A stretch of 64,000 bases of DNA from Bedellia somnulentella (GCA_963576735.1 OY755173.1:5054873-5118872), one strand, 5' to 3'. Shown: positions 43,882 to 55,861, counted from the stretch's first letter. The notes: generated by a model not told the origin, from the sequence alone. Made by a program: numbers and translations.

Positions 43882-46049
43882 GTACTTTTATTATTTTTAT
43901 TTTAATAATCAGAATGAAATATGCTACAAATATAAATTAACATCATAGCGCAAAAAGGTCCTGTGCTGAATACAAGCCACCCCTAAAATCGATCGATGTT
44001 CTTCTCAGTGAAATTATGCTACCCAATCAATAGTAATCCCCTTAACAAGTCTCTTGGGATACGTCCCAATCACGATTGGGTACGATATTCAAAGGAGATA
44101 TCTAACTGCTCTCTTTAATAGTGATAAATTCTCAAACGTAGTGAAATATTAATACGCCGCAGTATGCATAACCATGTTCCTACTGCATAGAAATGTGAAA
44201 TATGCGACTAGTGTTTTCCTCTAGTCTTGGGAATAAATTCGTATGTATTTGATATTTTTGTTGCAATAATTAAGAAAATCCTCCAATTAACAGAAGCTTT
44301 TAAGCTCGGTCAATGAGACCAAGGTTATTCGCAAACCACATTCCGCTTTCCGAATTATTTACGACTAAATTACATTGCATCGCATCTGCTAATCCTAGTA
44401 TTTCAATTCAAACTTGGAAAGTAGGATTCCATTCGATTAACACTCCTATCCTGTTTGGGTGATCGTAACAGCAATTGTAAGATAATATCTTTTTCGTCAT
44501 AAAATTGATTCAAATTCAATTGCCGATTTTTTTAAATATAAATTGATTGGTTTTACTTATTTGTTGTGTGGATAGTTCTTACTATTTTCCAATTTTTTGT
44601 ATTCTGGATAAGATATTGTGGGATGTAATGCTTAACTGAAAACCAGTGTTTTGTCATGGGGCGGTGGGCACTAATGAACGCTGATTTAGGATCTAGTTTA
44701 TGTTTCCATAGCTCAGACACAATATTTTTCTCCTCTCATTTAAACATGTAAACCATGTTGATTTTCGTTTTGCTTTGTGTTAACATTAATAAAATTTATG
44801 ACTTATTTATCTATCTTTGCATCGCTACATATATTGAAGGATGCTGAAAATAACGGTATGCTGCGGTTATTTCGGAATATTTTTGGCATTTTTTAAGATT
44901 TGTCATAATTTAAAAATTTATTATTTTGATTCCACAATTTAAATTAATCCCTAAAACACATGGTTGATTTTCAACTCGCACTTGTGACCAATGTTTATCG
45001 CGAAGCACATTCCTCCCAAATTATCTACATCGCTTCTACTAAAATGTCAATTCAAAATGAGAGAGTATTTTTCACTCCAGTAACGATCGTGTCATATTTG
45101 GATTGTGACAGCGAATACAGAATCATTTCATCTCATCCCTTAATGCCGAAGTTATCTGTGATGACAGTTTCGGAATGTTTTCCGCGTTGTCGCGTCCAAT
45201 CTATTTGTAGGCGTCTATCTCTCGTACTCTTGACATTGTGGCTAAATCAGTGTTGCGTTCCATCCTTGGCGGCATTGGCATGTTTCACTCAATTATTACG
45301 TCAGTCTTGTTTGTCATACGGCATTTTTTAAGATCCTCAATTTTCATATATTTCCGGCCTACAAGAAAATGTTTCTACAGAGTCATTGACAAAAAATTTA
45401 CTAAGCATAAACCAACAACTTGAATCACTAGAAAATCAATAAAAAATAAGATGTCATACTCTGTAAGAAACGGTGTTTTTTATATACTGACTGATAAAAC
45501 ATCAGCGCGTATTTATTCGGTTATATTCATATACAATACAACTTAAATATTCGTGTCAAGCTGGTGTGCCGGTTGTAATTAGTTATTTGCGTATGTAATA
45601 TGCAAAGGCGACGACAAATGGTATGTATGTACCCACGTCGGGTTGGTTAACACTTGCCGTTGACAAGCCTAATTTGTAACGCGCATATACACGCGCCGCG
45701 TCGTCTTTGTAATAAATTAATTTGTTTTTCATTAAAGCTGGGTTCGGCTAATTTTGAATTTGTTACTTCCTGTACATGTTTGAGTAATCAAAAGAAGTTC
45801 GAATTCTTAGCATTATTCTGTTTTTTTGTTACGGGAGTTAATGACCCTTCACCTCATTAGTAGATCAAAATTTCCTCATATTCAAATGTAGATATCATCC
45901 ATCAAACATTAGACAAAGTTAAATTGACATTTGCAATAACCTTTAACATTTAAAGAGAAAACTTATATCGCATTGAACCAGAACCATTTCTAAAGTTGAA
46001 CTCCGATTAAAAGGCAGTTTGCACGTGTAGCATTACATAATGTACTTAC

Positions 46050-46175
46050 TGCAGCGGGTTGTCCTTGGCAGGGGGTGATCGTGCAAGGGCGTTTCGCATC
46101 GATCGGCTCCCGACTCCCGGCTGGCTCCCGACTGACTCCCATCTCTCGCGACGCCCGCTCCCGGTCTATTGAGTA
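46050..46175. other. Unexplained GC-rich stretch
   Basis: It contains direct repeats of GGCTCCCGACT (GGCTCCCGACTCCCGGCT, GGCTCCCGACTGACTCCC). On the minus strand a strong donor-like CTGCA|GTAAGT lies at 46050; on the + strand CTTACTGCAG could be an acceptor. Either a cassette or terminal exon or a repeat is possible; I cannot decide. Confidence 0.25.
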
Positions 46176-47151
46176 AACACCGCTCTGATAACACCGACCT
46201 TCCGCAAACTTTCAATGTGGTTGGGGTTTTAATGACATTTTTCGATTGATTTTCATCTGATATAACTTTATTGATTTTCAAGTGTCGGAGTTTTTTATTC
46301 ATACTTCGTTTGCTAATGGATCTTAGTACATCGTTTTCTAATTCATTTGTATAACCAACGTAAAGGTTTCTGTAATTTTCGAAAAAAATAATAATAATGC
46401 ATTGGTAGCCATATGTTTTCCATGTTAATTATGTTATTTATGGTAACCAATTAGTTAGTTTTTAAGAAGTTAAAATATTATTTGAAATTAACGCAAGCCG
46501 ACACCGTTACCAATCACGAAAAATATCTCGAAAAATCACAAACCATTTTTCAATTACTCTTTGTACTTGACATCTCAATAAACCGCACATCACATTAAAA
46601 GAAGAAAGCCCTGAGAAACAATAATAAAATGATTTGTTTGACCATCGCAGCAGTAAAAAACATATGTCCGAGAATTTATAGCTGTCCTGATAGTGGCCGA
46701 GCCAAAACAACATTAGACAACCAAGGACAGTTCCAGCTAGCGTCATGCTATGCATTCATGAATGGTGGCTTCAGATGCGTAATCTATTTTGAGAGTAATA
46801 CGCGCCAAGCTGGAGCGTCATCCTGTGGGCGATTTCGTCTGATCGATATTTGATTATTTTGTTTTGTTACCATACGTCATCGGTCCGAAGCACCGTTGCA
46901 GCGATTGATGACGTTTTTGTCGATATTTTTCATGGAGTTCTCTATAAGAGATTTGTAAACCAAAATGTATTTAAGTATACGTTTTATTTGTATTTCTTGG
47001 GGTAGGTAGAGAGTATATCTACTAGCGTAGAGACTATCGACATTATACCATCCTGGAAAACCCTTTGAGCTTTATTTACTTTCATCGATCATTTTCTTCA
47101 AGTTTATTTTTCCTAATAACGTTTTGTTAATAATATATTTGTTGTCCACAG

Positions 47152-47262
47152 AACCAAAGAAAGAGAAGTTAGAGAATGGCAACGACACCTCGAAGCCGGA
47201 GAGGCCCAACTCGTTGAACGCAGGCAAGCGCTCGAGACGCATATGTTACAAGGGAGATATGG
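47152..47262 (+). CDS. Phactr: Phactr exon 5
   Basis: The acceptor is TATTTGTTGTCCACAG and the donor ATGG|GTGCGT; 111 nt, phase 1-1, residues 190-226. It encodes a charged linker, KKEKLENGNDTSKPERPNSL then GKRSRRICYKGDM. The KRSRR cluster is a possible nuclear targeting signal. The sequence is not diagnostic on its own, but splice sites, phase and codon composition fit the gene. Confidence 0.85.
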
Positions 47263-47704
47263 GTGCGTGTATTGTTGTATTAGATCAAATACACACACAT
47301 ACAAACGTATAAACATGGCTGTAAATACCAAGAAAAGATAGTTCTTTAGTTCAAATACATACACTACACATGGCTTTATATCCTCAGAGAAGAGCGAAAG
47401 TTTCAGAATTAGAAATTCATCATCTACTTTAACTTTAAGTTGGATGGGGAAAAGATTCCAAAGTAAACAACAGTTAGGGATGAGCTCTAGCCACATCACC
47501 CAACAATCCCCAAAACCCTAAGTTAAGCCAGAGCTTTTTAAAGTTGCGCGGGGTAAAACATGCAAAATAAAGGACGGTTGGTTATTGGTTTCCAGCCACA
47601 TCGCCCAACAATCACTTAACCCTAAGGTTGCTTCTTACAACACTTGCCGGCTGAAATTGATTATTGCTATTCTAAGCCAGCAATACGCAACTTCGTACTA
47701 ACAT

Positions 47705-47935
47705 TCATATTTCTGTAATTTTTTGGCACCCGAAGAGTACCCACTTTTAGCAGTGTGCAAAGTGCATTTACGTGATGGGATTCAAGTCTATATGCGAGTA
47801 CACTGTTATATGAGTAAATATTACTAATAAAATTCATGTTGGTTTCTCAACGATATTTTCTCTCACCGCTAACAAAAATAATTAATGAACTACACAATTA
47901 TCTGTTTTAGAAAAAACACATTTTTATAGATTTCA
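47705..47935 (-). repeat. Old copy of the tRNA-headed SINE
   Basis: Minus-strand relic: AGAGTACCCACTTTTAGCAG, CGAGTACACTGTTATATGAG, TTTCTCAACGATATTTTCTC. Highly diverged, head lost. Confidence 0.55.
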
Positions 47936-48059
47936 TTTTTTGTGTCTATGTCTATGTATGTGTAACTATGTCTTAATTTTCATGTGAAGCAATGACTAAA
48001 TGTTTCCTTCTCTCTTAAAAACGTAAGCAAAAAGTGGTAAACTACAAAATCATCCTTAG

Positions 48060-48242
48060 GTGGCTACGGCGAAGCGGGCGGCGGAGACACCTACGACGGT
48101 GGGGAAGAACCGCTGATGCTGTCAGAACTCCCGGAGCCGCCCATAGCTCTATCTGACATCGGGCCCATCCCGCCCCCGCCCATGTTCAGCTCGCCCAGCC
48201 CGCCCCGCCAGCGTACCGTGCAACATAACCATCATTCTGATT
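48060..48242 (+). CDS. Phactr: Phactr exon 6 (Gly- and Pro-rich linker)
   Basis: The acceptor is AAATCATCCTTAG and the donor GATT|GTGAGT; 183 nt, phase 1-1, residues 227-287. A Gly/acidic start (GGYGEAGGGDTYDGGEEPLM) leads to a proline-rich segment containing GPIPPPPMFSSPSPPRQR. The run of prolines followed by Met-Phe resembles ligands for EVH1 or profilin-type domains in general terms; binding is inference. GC-rich, unlike the introns. Confidence 0.9.
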
Positions 48243-48554
48243 GTGAGTGTCGTTTTATTATAATTCTATTAATGTTATAAATGTGAAAGTTTAGATGTTT
48301 GTGTGTTTGAGGCAAAATGGCTCCTCAAGTACATAATGTATATGAATGAAATTTGGCAGAATGCTAGATAATGACCCAAATTGTAACATAGGATACTTTT
48401 TATCCTGGAAAAAATTGACCAATAAAATATTCACGCCTGATTGAACTAAGAGTACCGGAAAAAACGCCTTAAGCTTTGTCATAAGCAAATTGGACAGTAC
48501 GAAGTCTGTCTGGTCAGATAGTATTAAATAAATATACGAGCATATTATACATAG

Positions 48555-48920
48555 CAACCGTGATAGCGCAGTGGGTAGAACACTCGGTTATCGTGCAAAC
48601 GACTAGTGTTCAAATCCTGGATCGGGCCTACACCAATTTGTCTTTTCTAAAGACATATGTGTGGTTAATTTATCATGGTTGTTAACGGTGAGGGAAAACA
48701 TCGTGAGGAAACCCACATGGCTGAGTTGTACTTAGTCATGTGACAGTGTATTCGTACAAAACGGCGATAGGCCTGCCCCTTATCACGTGAGTACACTGTC
48801 CATGCAAAACGTGGGTACTCTGAACAACAGGTGACAAAGTCACGTGATGTTCAGAAGTATTAGTACCTCTGCCAAACCCTTCGGGGATATTCGGCGTGAA
48901 CGTTTATGTTATGTTATGTT
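48555..48920 (+). repeat. tRNA-headed SINE, full length, 11-bp TSD
   Basis: ATTATACATAG at 48544..48554 and 48921..48931 flank a 366-bp + strand copy. Box A is GATAGCGCAGTGGGTAGAAC, box B GTTCAAATCCTGG, and the tail TTATGTTATGTTATGTT. The best reference copy of the family in the window. Confidence 0.88.
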
Positions 48921-49009
48921 ATTATACATAGATCAAGTTAGCCCCAAACTAAGAACTTTTATTATGGGATACTAACTCAACGATCGATATGATCGAGTGA
49001 GACATAGCG

Positions 49010-49372
49010 TGATACGTGAAACGGTGTGAAAGATGAAAGGTATTGTAGAAAAGATAGAAAAAATAATTTCAAGAGTGTTTAGGCATAGAGAGCGGATGGG
49101 TGATAGTAAATAGAAAAAGTAGAAAAAGATCTATACAGCCACTTTAGAAGGTAATGTTTGAGGAAGACTATGGAGGACACAATTGGACCAAACAGAGAGT
49201 GTGCTCAAAAATTTATTTGCCTGAAGTATGAAGAATAAAAGAGCATGAATGAAAATATTGATGGATTTAGCCGAATCGAGACAGGTTTTCCAGGGTCGTA
49301 CAAAGTGGAGATCGATAGTCTCTGCCTACGCCGACGGGAAATAATAGCGTGAATATATGTATGTATGTATGT
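49010..49372 (+). mobile_element. RTE-like LINE 3' fragment
   Basis: GGACCAAACAGAGAGTGTGC, AAGAATAAAAGAGCATGAAT, AGTCTCTGCCTACGCCGACG and GTGAATATATGTATGTATG match the family in order. Frames are broken. Confidence 0.7.
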
Positions 49373-50167
49373 TAATTGATGTGAAAAAAAATATTATGTT
49401 AAATGTTAAGTTGAAATTACAATGAAGGTCAATAAAAATAATACATGTTTCATATTTTGACATCACCCACCACACAAAAAATAAATGTAGATCAAGTTAT
49501 TAAATACAACAAACACAAAAGTTCACCTCAACATCTATAATGTATGAAACGAAAATATGTGCATATTTCGAAGCTCGCCTACAGTAAACAACACTTGCAT
49601 GTTCGAGGTACTTGCTCAAATTAATTATTAAATTAATTAAAACCGACATGTGAATATGACTCATATTTACCAGTAATAGGGTGGATGACTATTAGCTTAA
49701 AAACGTTGGCACGATCATCATTCGATAACGTCTATGTTTATAGTATATGTACTTTATGTATATACTAGATATATATACCTGTTTTGTCAAGTTTAATATC
49801 ACTATTCTATCTCTTCCATCTATTTATAACGTTACAAGCAATTTCATATTACCCTTGTAAAAGTAGCGTAATGTTATTTAAGAATTAATCTACTTATGTA
49901 TATTTTACATACAAACGGCTATTAATCCAAAAATTATGGTATTCAAACCTTCAAGACCAGACCTTTCTTAGACTCTTTCGAAAGTTGAGTGGATGAATGA
50001 GTGTTAAAGATACAAAAATGAAAGTTAGTTGGTGATCTGTGTTAAGCTGCCGTCCCCATGAATCACCTGTATAGTCTCGTACTGTAAGTCCCTTCAATAT
50101 ACAATCACATTAAGGCATGAGATAGTCCTATTCTAAGCACTACACCGCAATACACTTCTAGAAATTA

Positions 50168-50415
50168 CATACATACATATACTCACGGCTGTAAATCCCT
50201 AGAAAGGGGTAGCCAGAGCTAAGAAATTAGAAATTCCTCTGCCACTTTTGGAATACTGTGTGGGGAAAAGATGGTAAAATAAAGGTTGTTGGTGATGGGT
50301 CTCCAACCGCATCGCCCAATAATCCCTTAAAAGCCCCAAAACCGTTAGTCGCCTCTTACGTACACCCACCGGAAGAAATGGGGTAGTGCTATTCTAAGCC
50401 GATACTACACAGCAT
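50168..50415 (-). repeat. TATG-tailed SINE-like element, 12-bp TSD
   Basis: TTCTAGAAATTA at 50156..50167 and 50416..50427 flank a complete minus-strand copy (CATACATACATATACTCACG to CTAAGCCGATACTACACAGC). It lies 240 bp upstream of exon 7. Confidence 0.85.
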
Positions 50416-50445
50416 TTCTAGAAATTATTCTATTAAATTAATCTA

Positions 50446-50578
50446 GAAATTACTAATCAATTAAGCAAATAAAAAGTTTCGACAGCAGTGGGACTCGAAC
50501 CCACGATCTCGGGTATACGCCTCCGTTCGAGCCCCGCTGGTGTCGAAATTTTTCGTTTGTTTAATTGATTAGCAATAA
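50446..50578. repeat. Foldback element with two facing tRNA-like halves
   Basis: Left arm AATCAATTAAGCAAATAAAA then GTTTCGACAGCAGTGGGACT; the right arm is its inverse (CCCCGCTGGTGTCGAAATTT then TTGTTTAATTGATTAG). Each arm holds a box-B-like word (GGGTTCGAGTCCC read on minus, CGTTCGAGCCCC read on plus). It ends about 80 bp before exon 7. Confidence 0.6.
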
Positions 50579-50655
50579 TCCCCACATGAGGTTTTCAAGC
50601 ACAACATATTATGCTTACATAATTCCAGAAATTAATCAGATATCATTATTTTCAG

Positions 50656-50863
50656 CGGAAGACGAAGACGAATTAGATGACGATGAGATCGACTCAATGC
50701 GGGACACGTCTCGCGTTGAGGAGATAGTTCCTAAAGAGCCTATCTTCGGAGCGGTGCCTCTCAAGTCTGCGCTGAAGAAGAGGCCAACTGCTGGCTCGCC
50801 GGCCTGCACTCCTTTGGCCACACCTTTGGCGCCAAGGCAGGATCATCATCATGCTAGCTTCAA
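50656..50863 (+). CDS. Phactr: Phactr exon 7 (acidic linker)
   Basis: The acceptor is CATTATTTTCAG and the donor TTCAA|GTCAGT; 208 nt, phase 1 in and phase 2 out, residues 288-357. A strongly acidic start (EDEDELDDDEIDSMRDTS) precedes a PKEPIFGAVPLKSALKKRPT segment and a Thr/Pro-rich end. An acidic patch followed by a basic SALKKRP stretch is usual in Phactr linkers. The phase switch here closes the run of symmetric exons. Confidence 0.92.
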
Positions 50864-51354
50864 GTCAGTATACATTTTTGGTCTAGTTTTTCCAATAAGG
50901 GTTAAATCGATATCAGACTAATGGAGTTCAGTTGTTGTTTTCCGAATAAAAACAGTGAATGACGTTCTTTTAAAATATTTACGAGCGTTAATTTGCGATT
51001 AAAAATAGTTTGACTAAAAATTAACTTTGTAGTATTAATCATAATTGAACAAAATTATATAAATATAAGTTTATGGGATAGAATATCTTGATTCCATATA
51101 ATGACAATAGATATCAATATCATACAAGATTAAGGTTGGCATCTCTACTATTTGAAACTTTCCAGGACAACCCTAAAAAACAATGAATGACCAGAAAGGG
51201 TAGCATGAAGCGTGTTAGAGCAAACTCGACAAGTGAGAAGTGAAAATCAGACTGATATACTCTCTCTCACACGCCTCATGCGTATAATACAGGGGCTGTC
51301 ACCTGATCAGAGGGATGGCAATGGTGACCTTGTATCCTACCCCTTGTTACGTGC

Positions 51355-51475
51355 CTTTTGCGATCATGGATTGTGTTGCAAGTTGCAAAATTTTCGTTGT
51401 CACTGTCATACTTTTGTATGTCTTTTGAGGCGACCATATGGCAACTTGCGACACAATTGATGGTCGCAAAGATCC
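51355..51475. repeat. Short TIR element (copy 1)
   Basis: TTGCGATCATGGATTGTGTTGCAAGTTGC at the left end is imperfectly repeated in inverse at the right end (GCAACTTGCGACACAATTGA). A related copy lies at 52851..52975 in the same intron. Confidence 0.6.
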
Positions 51476-51733
51476 GTCATTCGTGTCTTTGCGTCGATAA
51501 AATGGGACTCGAAAATTATATTTCGATAATGCTCCTTCTATCCCAATCGCAAGCATTTTGTAAGCCAACTCAAATCCATAGTTTCATATCGATGTCCCAA
51601 GTAATATTTATGCTAAACACTCAATCAACAAATGTTACAATAACACTTAAACATTAGCATTATTCATATAAAACCAATTGTGCTAGAATATTAACAAAAG
51701 CGGTGTATTCGTTTATTTCCATTTGGCGAGCAG

Positions 51734-51766
51734 ACGGCCGCCGCCCAAACCCAGGATCCGTATATG
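51734..51766 (+). CDS. Candidate 33-nt cassette microexon of Phactr
   Basis: A pyrimidine-rich acceptor (TTCGTTTATTTCCATTTGGCGAGCAG) and a GTAATA donor bracket 33 nt. Inserted between exons 7 and 8 the phase is kept and it reads (K)RPPPKPRIRI, which with the junction Lys gives a K-x-x-P-x-x-P pattern typical of SH3 ligands. The GC-rich run is isolated in AT-rich intron. It could be chance or part of a repeat; no transcript evidence is available. Confidence 0.3.
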
Positions 51767-52850
51767 GTAATATAGTTGTAGTGGATGTTGTCTGCGAGGC
51801 GACATCGGCCATAGACGGCCTGCCTCCGTCATGCTTCCATCATCCTTCCCTTTCATTTCGGAATTTTTTCTAACCATAGTTATGCGGGATTTCTTGTCAA
51901 GAAGTGAGATGAATTGGAGTCGAAGTTCTGTAACGAATCAACATTTAAATGTTATTTGAATGAAACTTTTATCATGGTAGCTATTTACGTGGCTTATTGA
52001 CTTCCTGGTCTTGAGGTCATGGGTTCGAATACCGCTGAGGGCAACATTTATACAATGATTATCAATAATTGATTCCTATTCTTAAGTGTTGATATAGTAT
52101 CCATTCCACATTTTTTTAATTTTTACTTACTTTCGGGAAAACATTCATATACGTAAATAAATTCAAAATAAATACAAATAACTTTACCTCTTTAATATGG
52201 CTGGATATATTGTATTTATTAATGTCTAAAAATATTAATTAATTTATAGTGGTTAGGGCACCTCTATATTTTTATGATGATAAAAGTGCCCTTAAAATGC
52301 TATTTTTGAAAATAGTGCTCTAAATTCATCTTACTTTTGCTTGACAAGAAACTAATATGACCCCGATTATTTTCAATCTCGTATTAGTGCTGTTATTATT
52401 CAATTCAGTTCTGCCTTGACATACCGCCTACATTCCAAATTGCATATGCCATGCAACTCGTAAATCATCTTCGCGGATTATATGAATCAATGTCGTCCTA
52501 CCACTGTTTTATAATAACGATTGTAATCTCTTCATGTTTTTATGAAAAATCTATTAATTTACATTTTGGTTTTGTGTCTCGTTCCTATTATTATTTTTAG
52601 AAGTATTTCATTCGAATCCCATATAGGATTAAAATGTATGCCCAAACTGCCCTAAGCATGATTTTTTTTTCTTTATATTTAGATGTTTCCTCAAATGTCA
52701 TAAAAAGTATGGTCTCTTACTTACATAGTTTAGCATGTGTTGTGCTTTAAATGTTCTGGATTCTTCTCCGTCCTAATTTATTTACTAATACAACATAATA
52801 TGTTCAGTTCTTTACGAAAATCATAATGTTCTTCCACCTGATTACGTATC

Positions 52851-52975
52851 TTTTGTGACCTTCGACCGTGTCGCTAGTTGCAAGATTTTCGTTGTCACAA
52901 ATTCGCATTCGATTTAGCAGTTTCGACAGGTACAATTATTGCAACTTGCAACATAATCGTCGGTTGCAGAGATCC
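52851..52975. repeat. Short TIR element (copy 2)
   Basis: GACCGTGTCGCTAGTTGCAA to GCAACTTGCAACATAATCGT and GGTTGCAGAGATCC. It has the same layout as 51355..51475 and is diverged from it. Confidence 0.55.
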
Positions 52976-53218
52976 ATAATACGGGGGCTTTTCTAGCTGC
53001 TCAAAACGACAATTTGTGTCTACTAGATTAACGTAATTTAAATCCTCGTCCATGTTTAAAACCTATTTTATCTACATCTAGTATCTAATCCTAATTCTTC
53101 TTAAAGTCTTTACTCTCAAATGACAATGCTCGTGCTTGCTCAGGCCATATTATTCTACCTCCAACACCCCTAATTCTCTCTTAACCCTCAAATAACACCG
53201 TAACATATAACCCTACAG

Positions 53219-53395
53219 CAGTCGCGCAGTGCGAGTGGGCACGGCAGACAACAAGGAGAACGCTCGGCCGTGGGAGGGCGAGTACCGGGAGGAGGGGGGG
53301 AGTGACAACGAGTCGCGAGCCGCCAAGCTGGCCAGGAAGGAGAGCCTCAACATCAAGTTGGCGCTAAGACCTGATCGGCAGGAACTTATCAATAG
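53219..53395 (+). CDS. Phactr: Phactr exon 8 (start of RPEL motif 2)
   Basis: The acceptor is CCCTACAG|CAG, a tandem NAGNAG; the donor is ATAG|GTATGT; 177 nt, phase 2-2, residues 357-416. It encodes DNKENARPWEGEYREEGGSD and then KESLNIKLALRPDRQELINR, the first half of RPEL2 (core R407-P-x3-E-L413), completed in exon 9. Use of the second AG (exon from 53222) would drop one Ser. Identity is secure. Confidence 0.95.
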
Positions 53396-54349
53396 GTATG
53401 TCTAACATAAGTCAACACTATAACAGATTTTTTTCATGACTAAATATGTCTTTTTTAATTTTACAACACAAAAAAAGGTAACTAGAAATAATATATAATA
53501 TAAGTAAACGGGGAAAATATTTAGGATTATATTTGTTGGTAATACTGTGTAGCGCTAAGGAAAGAGATTAGTGCTATACTATATGCCGAACTAACACCTA
53601 TACAATATAAATAATACCCACCTTATTATAAAAGAAATGTAATTTCAGAGCAACATTTAATTTCCCAATGCAAAAGTTGGCGAAAATGCTCTTTTTGAAT
53701 ACTTTTAATTTCAGTGAAAACCATAACTAAACATAAAGTATTTATATTAATAAACAATAGCAATAAAACAAATAATGTAAACCAGCGACCAAATGTCAAG
53801 AAAGCAATCGTGTAACCTTGGCAGTAGTAACATTGGTTGTTCAGATGAGAACATAACACACATTTCCCACTTCCCGATCGGTTCCAAAAATAACACAATG
53901 CCCGCACAATGAGTACGCATAGACCACTTCAGTATTGTAATGGCGTGTTACATGCTGATTGCCAATATCAATTATAATTAAAACAACTATTGACTTTTGG
54001 TTATTTAATCGCGTGTTATTACTTGGTTTTTAAAGCCCGATGTTACCGTAACGCAAATGTAACTTAAATTTTGTGAAGGTAGTTAGTATTAATAATTTTA
54101 GAGTACAGTATAATGACAAATAACACGTCAGTCTTCCCGTAACAATTATAACTGAAAGTTTTCGAAACGTCGGACTTTCAAAAACATGTAATAACCCGTG
54201 ATTAAATATCCGAAAGTCAAGAGTTGTTTTAATTGTAATGTGCAATTGTGAAAGTCTTAGAAAAAATCAATTATGTTATTTTATATCTGGTTTACGGAAA
54301 CTGAGGATTTTATGAATGTTCCTTTAAAATATGGTCCCTCTTTTTTGCT

Positions 54350-54540
54350 GTAAAGTGTCTAGGTTATGTAGGCTCAGAATAGCGCAATCCAATTTAATTC
54401 TGTATGGAACTTTATAGTTATTTTTGGGCAATGTGGTTGAAAAACCATTACCATTTGCCATCTTTAGTTCCGACAATGATTGAGAGTAAAATAACAATTC
54501 CATAACAGCTTTCTAGTCCTTTTTGGATTTAATACTGGAG
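54350..54540 (+). repeat. Diverged SINE-like relic
   Basis: GGCTCAGAATAGCGCAATCC, TTTTTGGGCAATGTGGTTGA and TTTCTAGTCCTTTTTGGATT follow the order of the TATG-tailed family. Old and truncated. Confidence 0.45.
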
Positions 54541-54870
54541 AAAAATAAATTGTAGGGGATATAATGAGAATGGAATTGCTTCTAATTCTGTATGAGACGA
54601 TGTGCACGAGTAAACCCCGATAGGTTTACTCGTGAACATCAGATTATGTAAATCTTAACGTTGACAAGCTTTGTAAATTGAAATGGCGTCTTATTGTTTC
54701 CATATATGATTAGATAATGGATTACTAAGAAACGCGAATCCCAACGGTATTTATTATGTTATAAGATCCGTTTCAATGTTTATTGTTTTCCGCACAAATA
54801 ATACATTGTTCTTCTTATTGGAATTATATTTCTTTATCTCTGCATTACGAAAGTAACAAACGTAGTGTAA

Positions 54871-55125
54871 CATACATACATATATATACTCACGTCACGA
54901 CTATAAATCCCTTAACGGGGTAGCCAAGGCTTTGGAATGAGAAATTCCTCAGCCACTTTTGGAAGTTGATTGGAGAAAAGATGGTAATAATAAATGTTTT
55001 TGGTGACGGGTCTCCAACCACATCGCCCAAAAATCACTTAAAATGCCCCTATACCCTAAGTCGCCTCTTACGATGACCCACGGGTAGAAATGGGGTAGTG
55101 TTATTCTAAGCCGACACTACACGGC
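54871..55125 (-). repeat. TATG-tailed SINE-like element
   Basis: A complete minus-strand copy, ACATACATACATATATATAC to TTCTAAGCCGACACTACACG. It lies in the intron between exons 8 and 9. Confidence 0.75.
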
Positions 55126-55733
55126 TAACAGACTTTCCAATACCTATCGAGAATCATTTATAAATTGTTCGTCTACGAAAAACATAAATTATCTAATTTT
55201 ATTGTTTCTAAATGTGTAAAATATTTGTCACTTTAAATTTTATTATCTATCCCGAGTCAAGGTATTGGTAGAGCGCGATTCGATATTTCGTTCGACACTT
55301 CCCAACGTCTATTTCGGTCCGCCACGGCCCGTTACGCTCTTATCGCATTTCATATTTCTTCCTCTTCCTATCACATGCTTGGCAATCACTCCCAAACATT
55401 TTTTTACACTGAATAAAGGGACTTTGCTATCCTATTACGACATCTATTGTCATAATAATGAGTAATTAATATTGTTGAACAATGTAGTACTGGGATGAAG
55501 CCAAGAGGTTTCTTTAATCTGATTTTATTAATGATTAGAAGTAAGACGTAAAGTTTGGCAAATTTAATATCGTCTTGACTGTCCACTGCCAGTGCACTTT
55601 TTGCTCGCCAACTGACCACACTTCTCTCTCGCTCTTACACTTTCGGGAGCGCGTAATCATACGTAATTGTACATTAAAGTGAATAAAAGATTTTGTGAAA
55701 TAGTGAACAATGAGTTATCGTGTTGGTTAACAG

Positions 55734-55861
55734 AAATATTCTGGTGGTGCAAAGCGAGCATGAGAGACAGGAGTCGTGGGAAGCCATCGGAGCGCGTCTG
55801 ATTCGGAGGTTATCTATGCGACCCACTGCGGAGGAGCTCGTCGAAAGAAATATACTTAAAA
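55734..55861 (+). CDS. Phactr: Phactr exon 9 (end of RPEL2, RPEL3)
   Basis: The acceptor is TCGTGTTGGTTAACAG and the donor AAAA|GTAAGT; 128 nt, phase 2 in and phase 1 out, residues 416-458. NILVVQSEHE finishes RPEL2; GARLIRRLSMRPTAEELVER then NILK is a complete RPEL3 with core RPTAEEL at 445-451. All consensus positions (Arg, Pro, Glu-Leu) are present, so actin binding is expected. Identity is secure. Confidence 0.97.

Larger units (their letters stand above)
30084..47151 (+). other. Phactr intron 4
   Basis: 17 kb, the longest intron. It contains inverted-repeat elements, four tRNA-SINE insertions, LINE and copia remnants, a GC-rich stretch and a possible alternative first exon near 37 kb, and the assembly gap. 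I see no gene and no recognisable repeat in 30450..31330, 33600..35320, 40160..40580, 42000..42860 and 43890..46050. Open frames at 34387..34662 and 43316..43564 look like chance. Confidence 0.7.

Noticed and set aside
44960..45331. 123-codon + strand frame in intron 4
   Set aside because: No homology recognised, no splice context, and composition no different from the flanking DNA.
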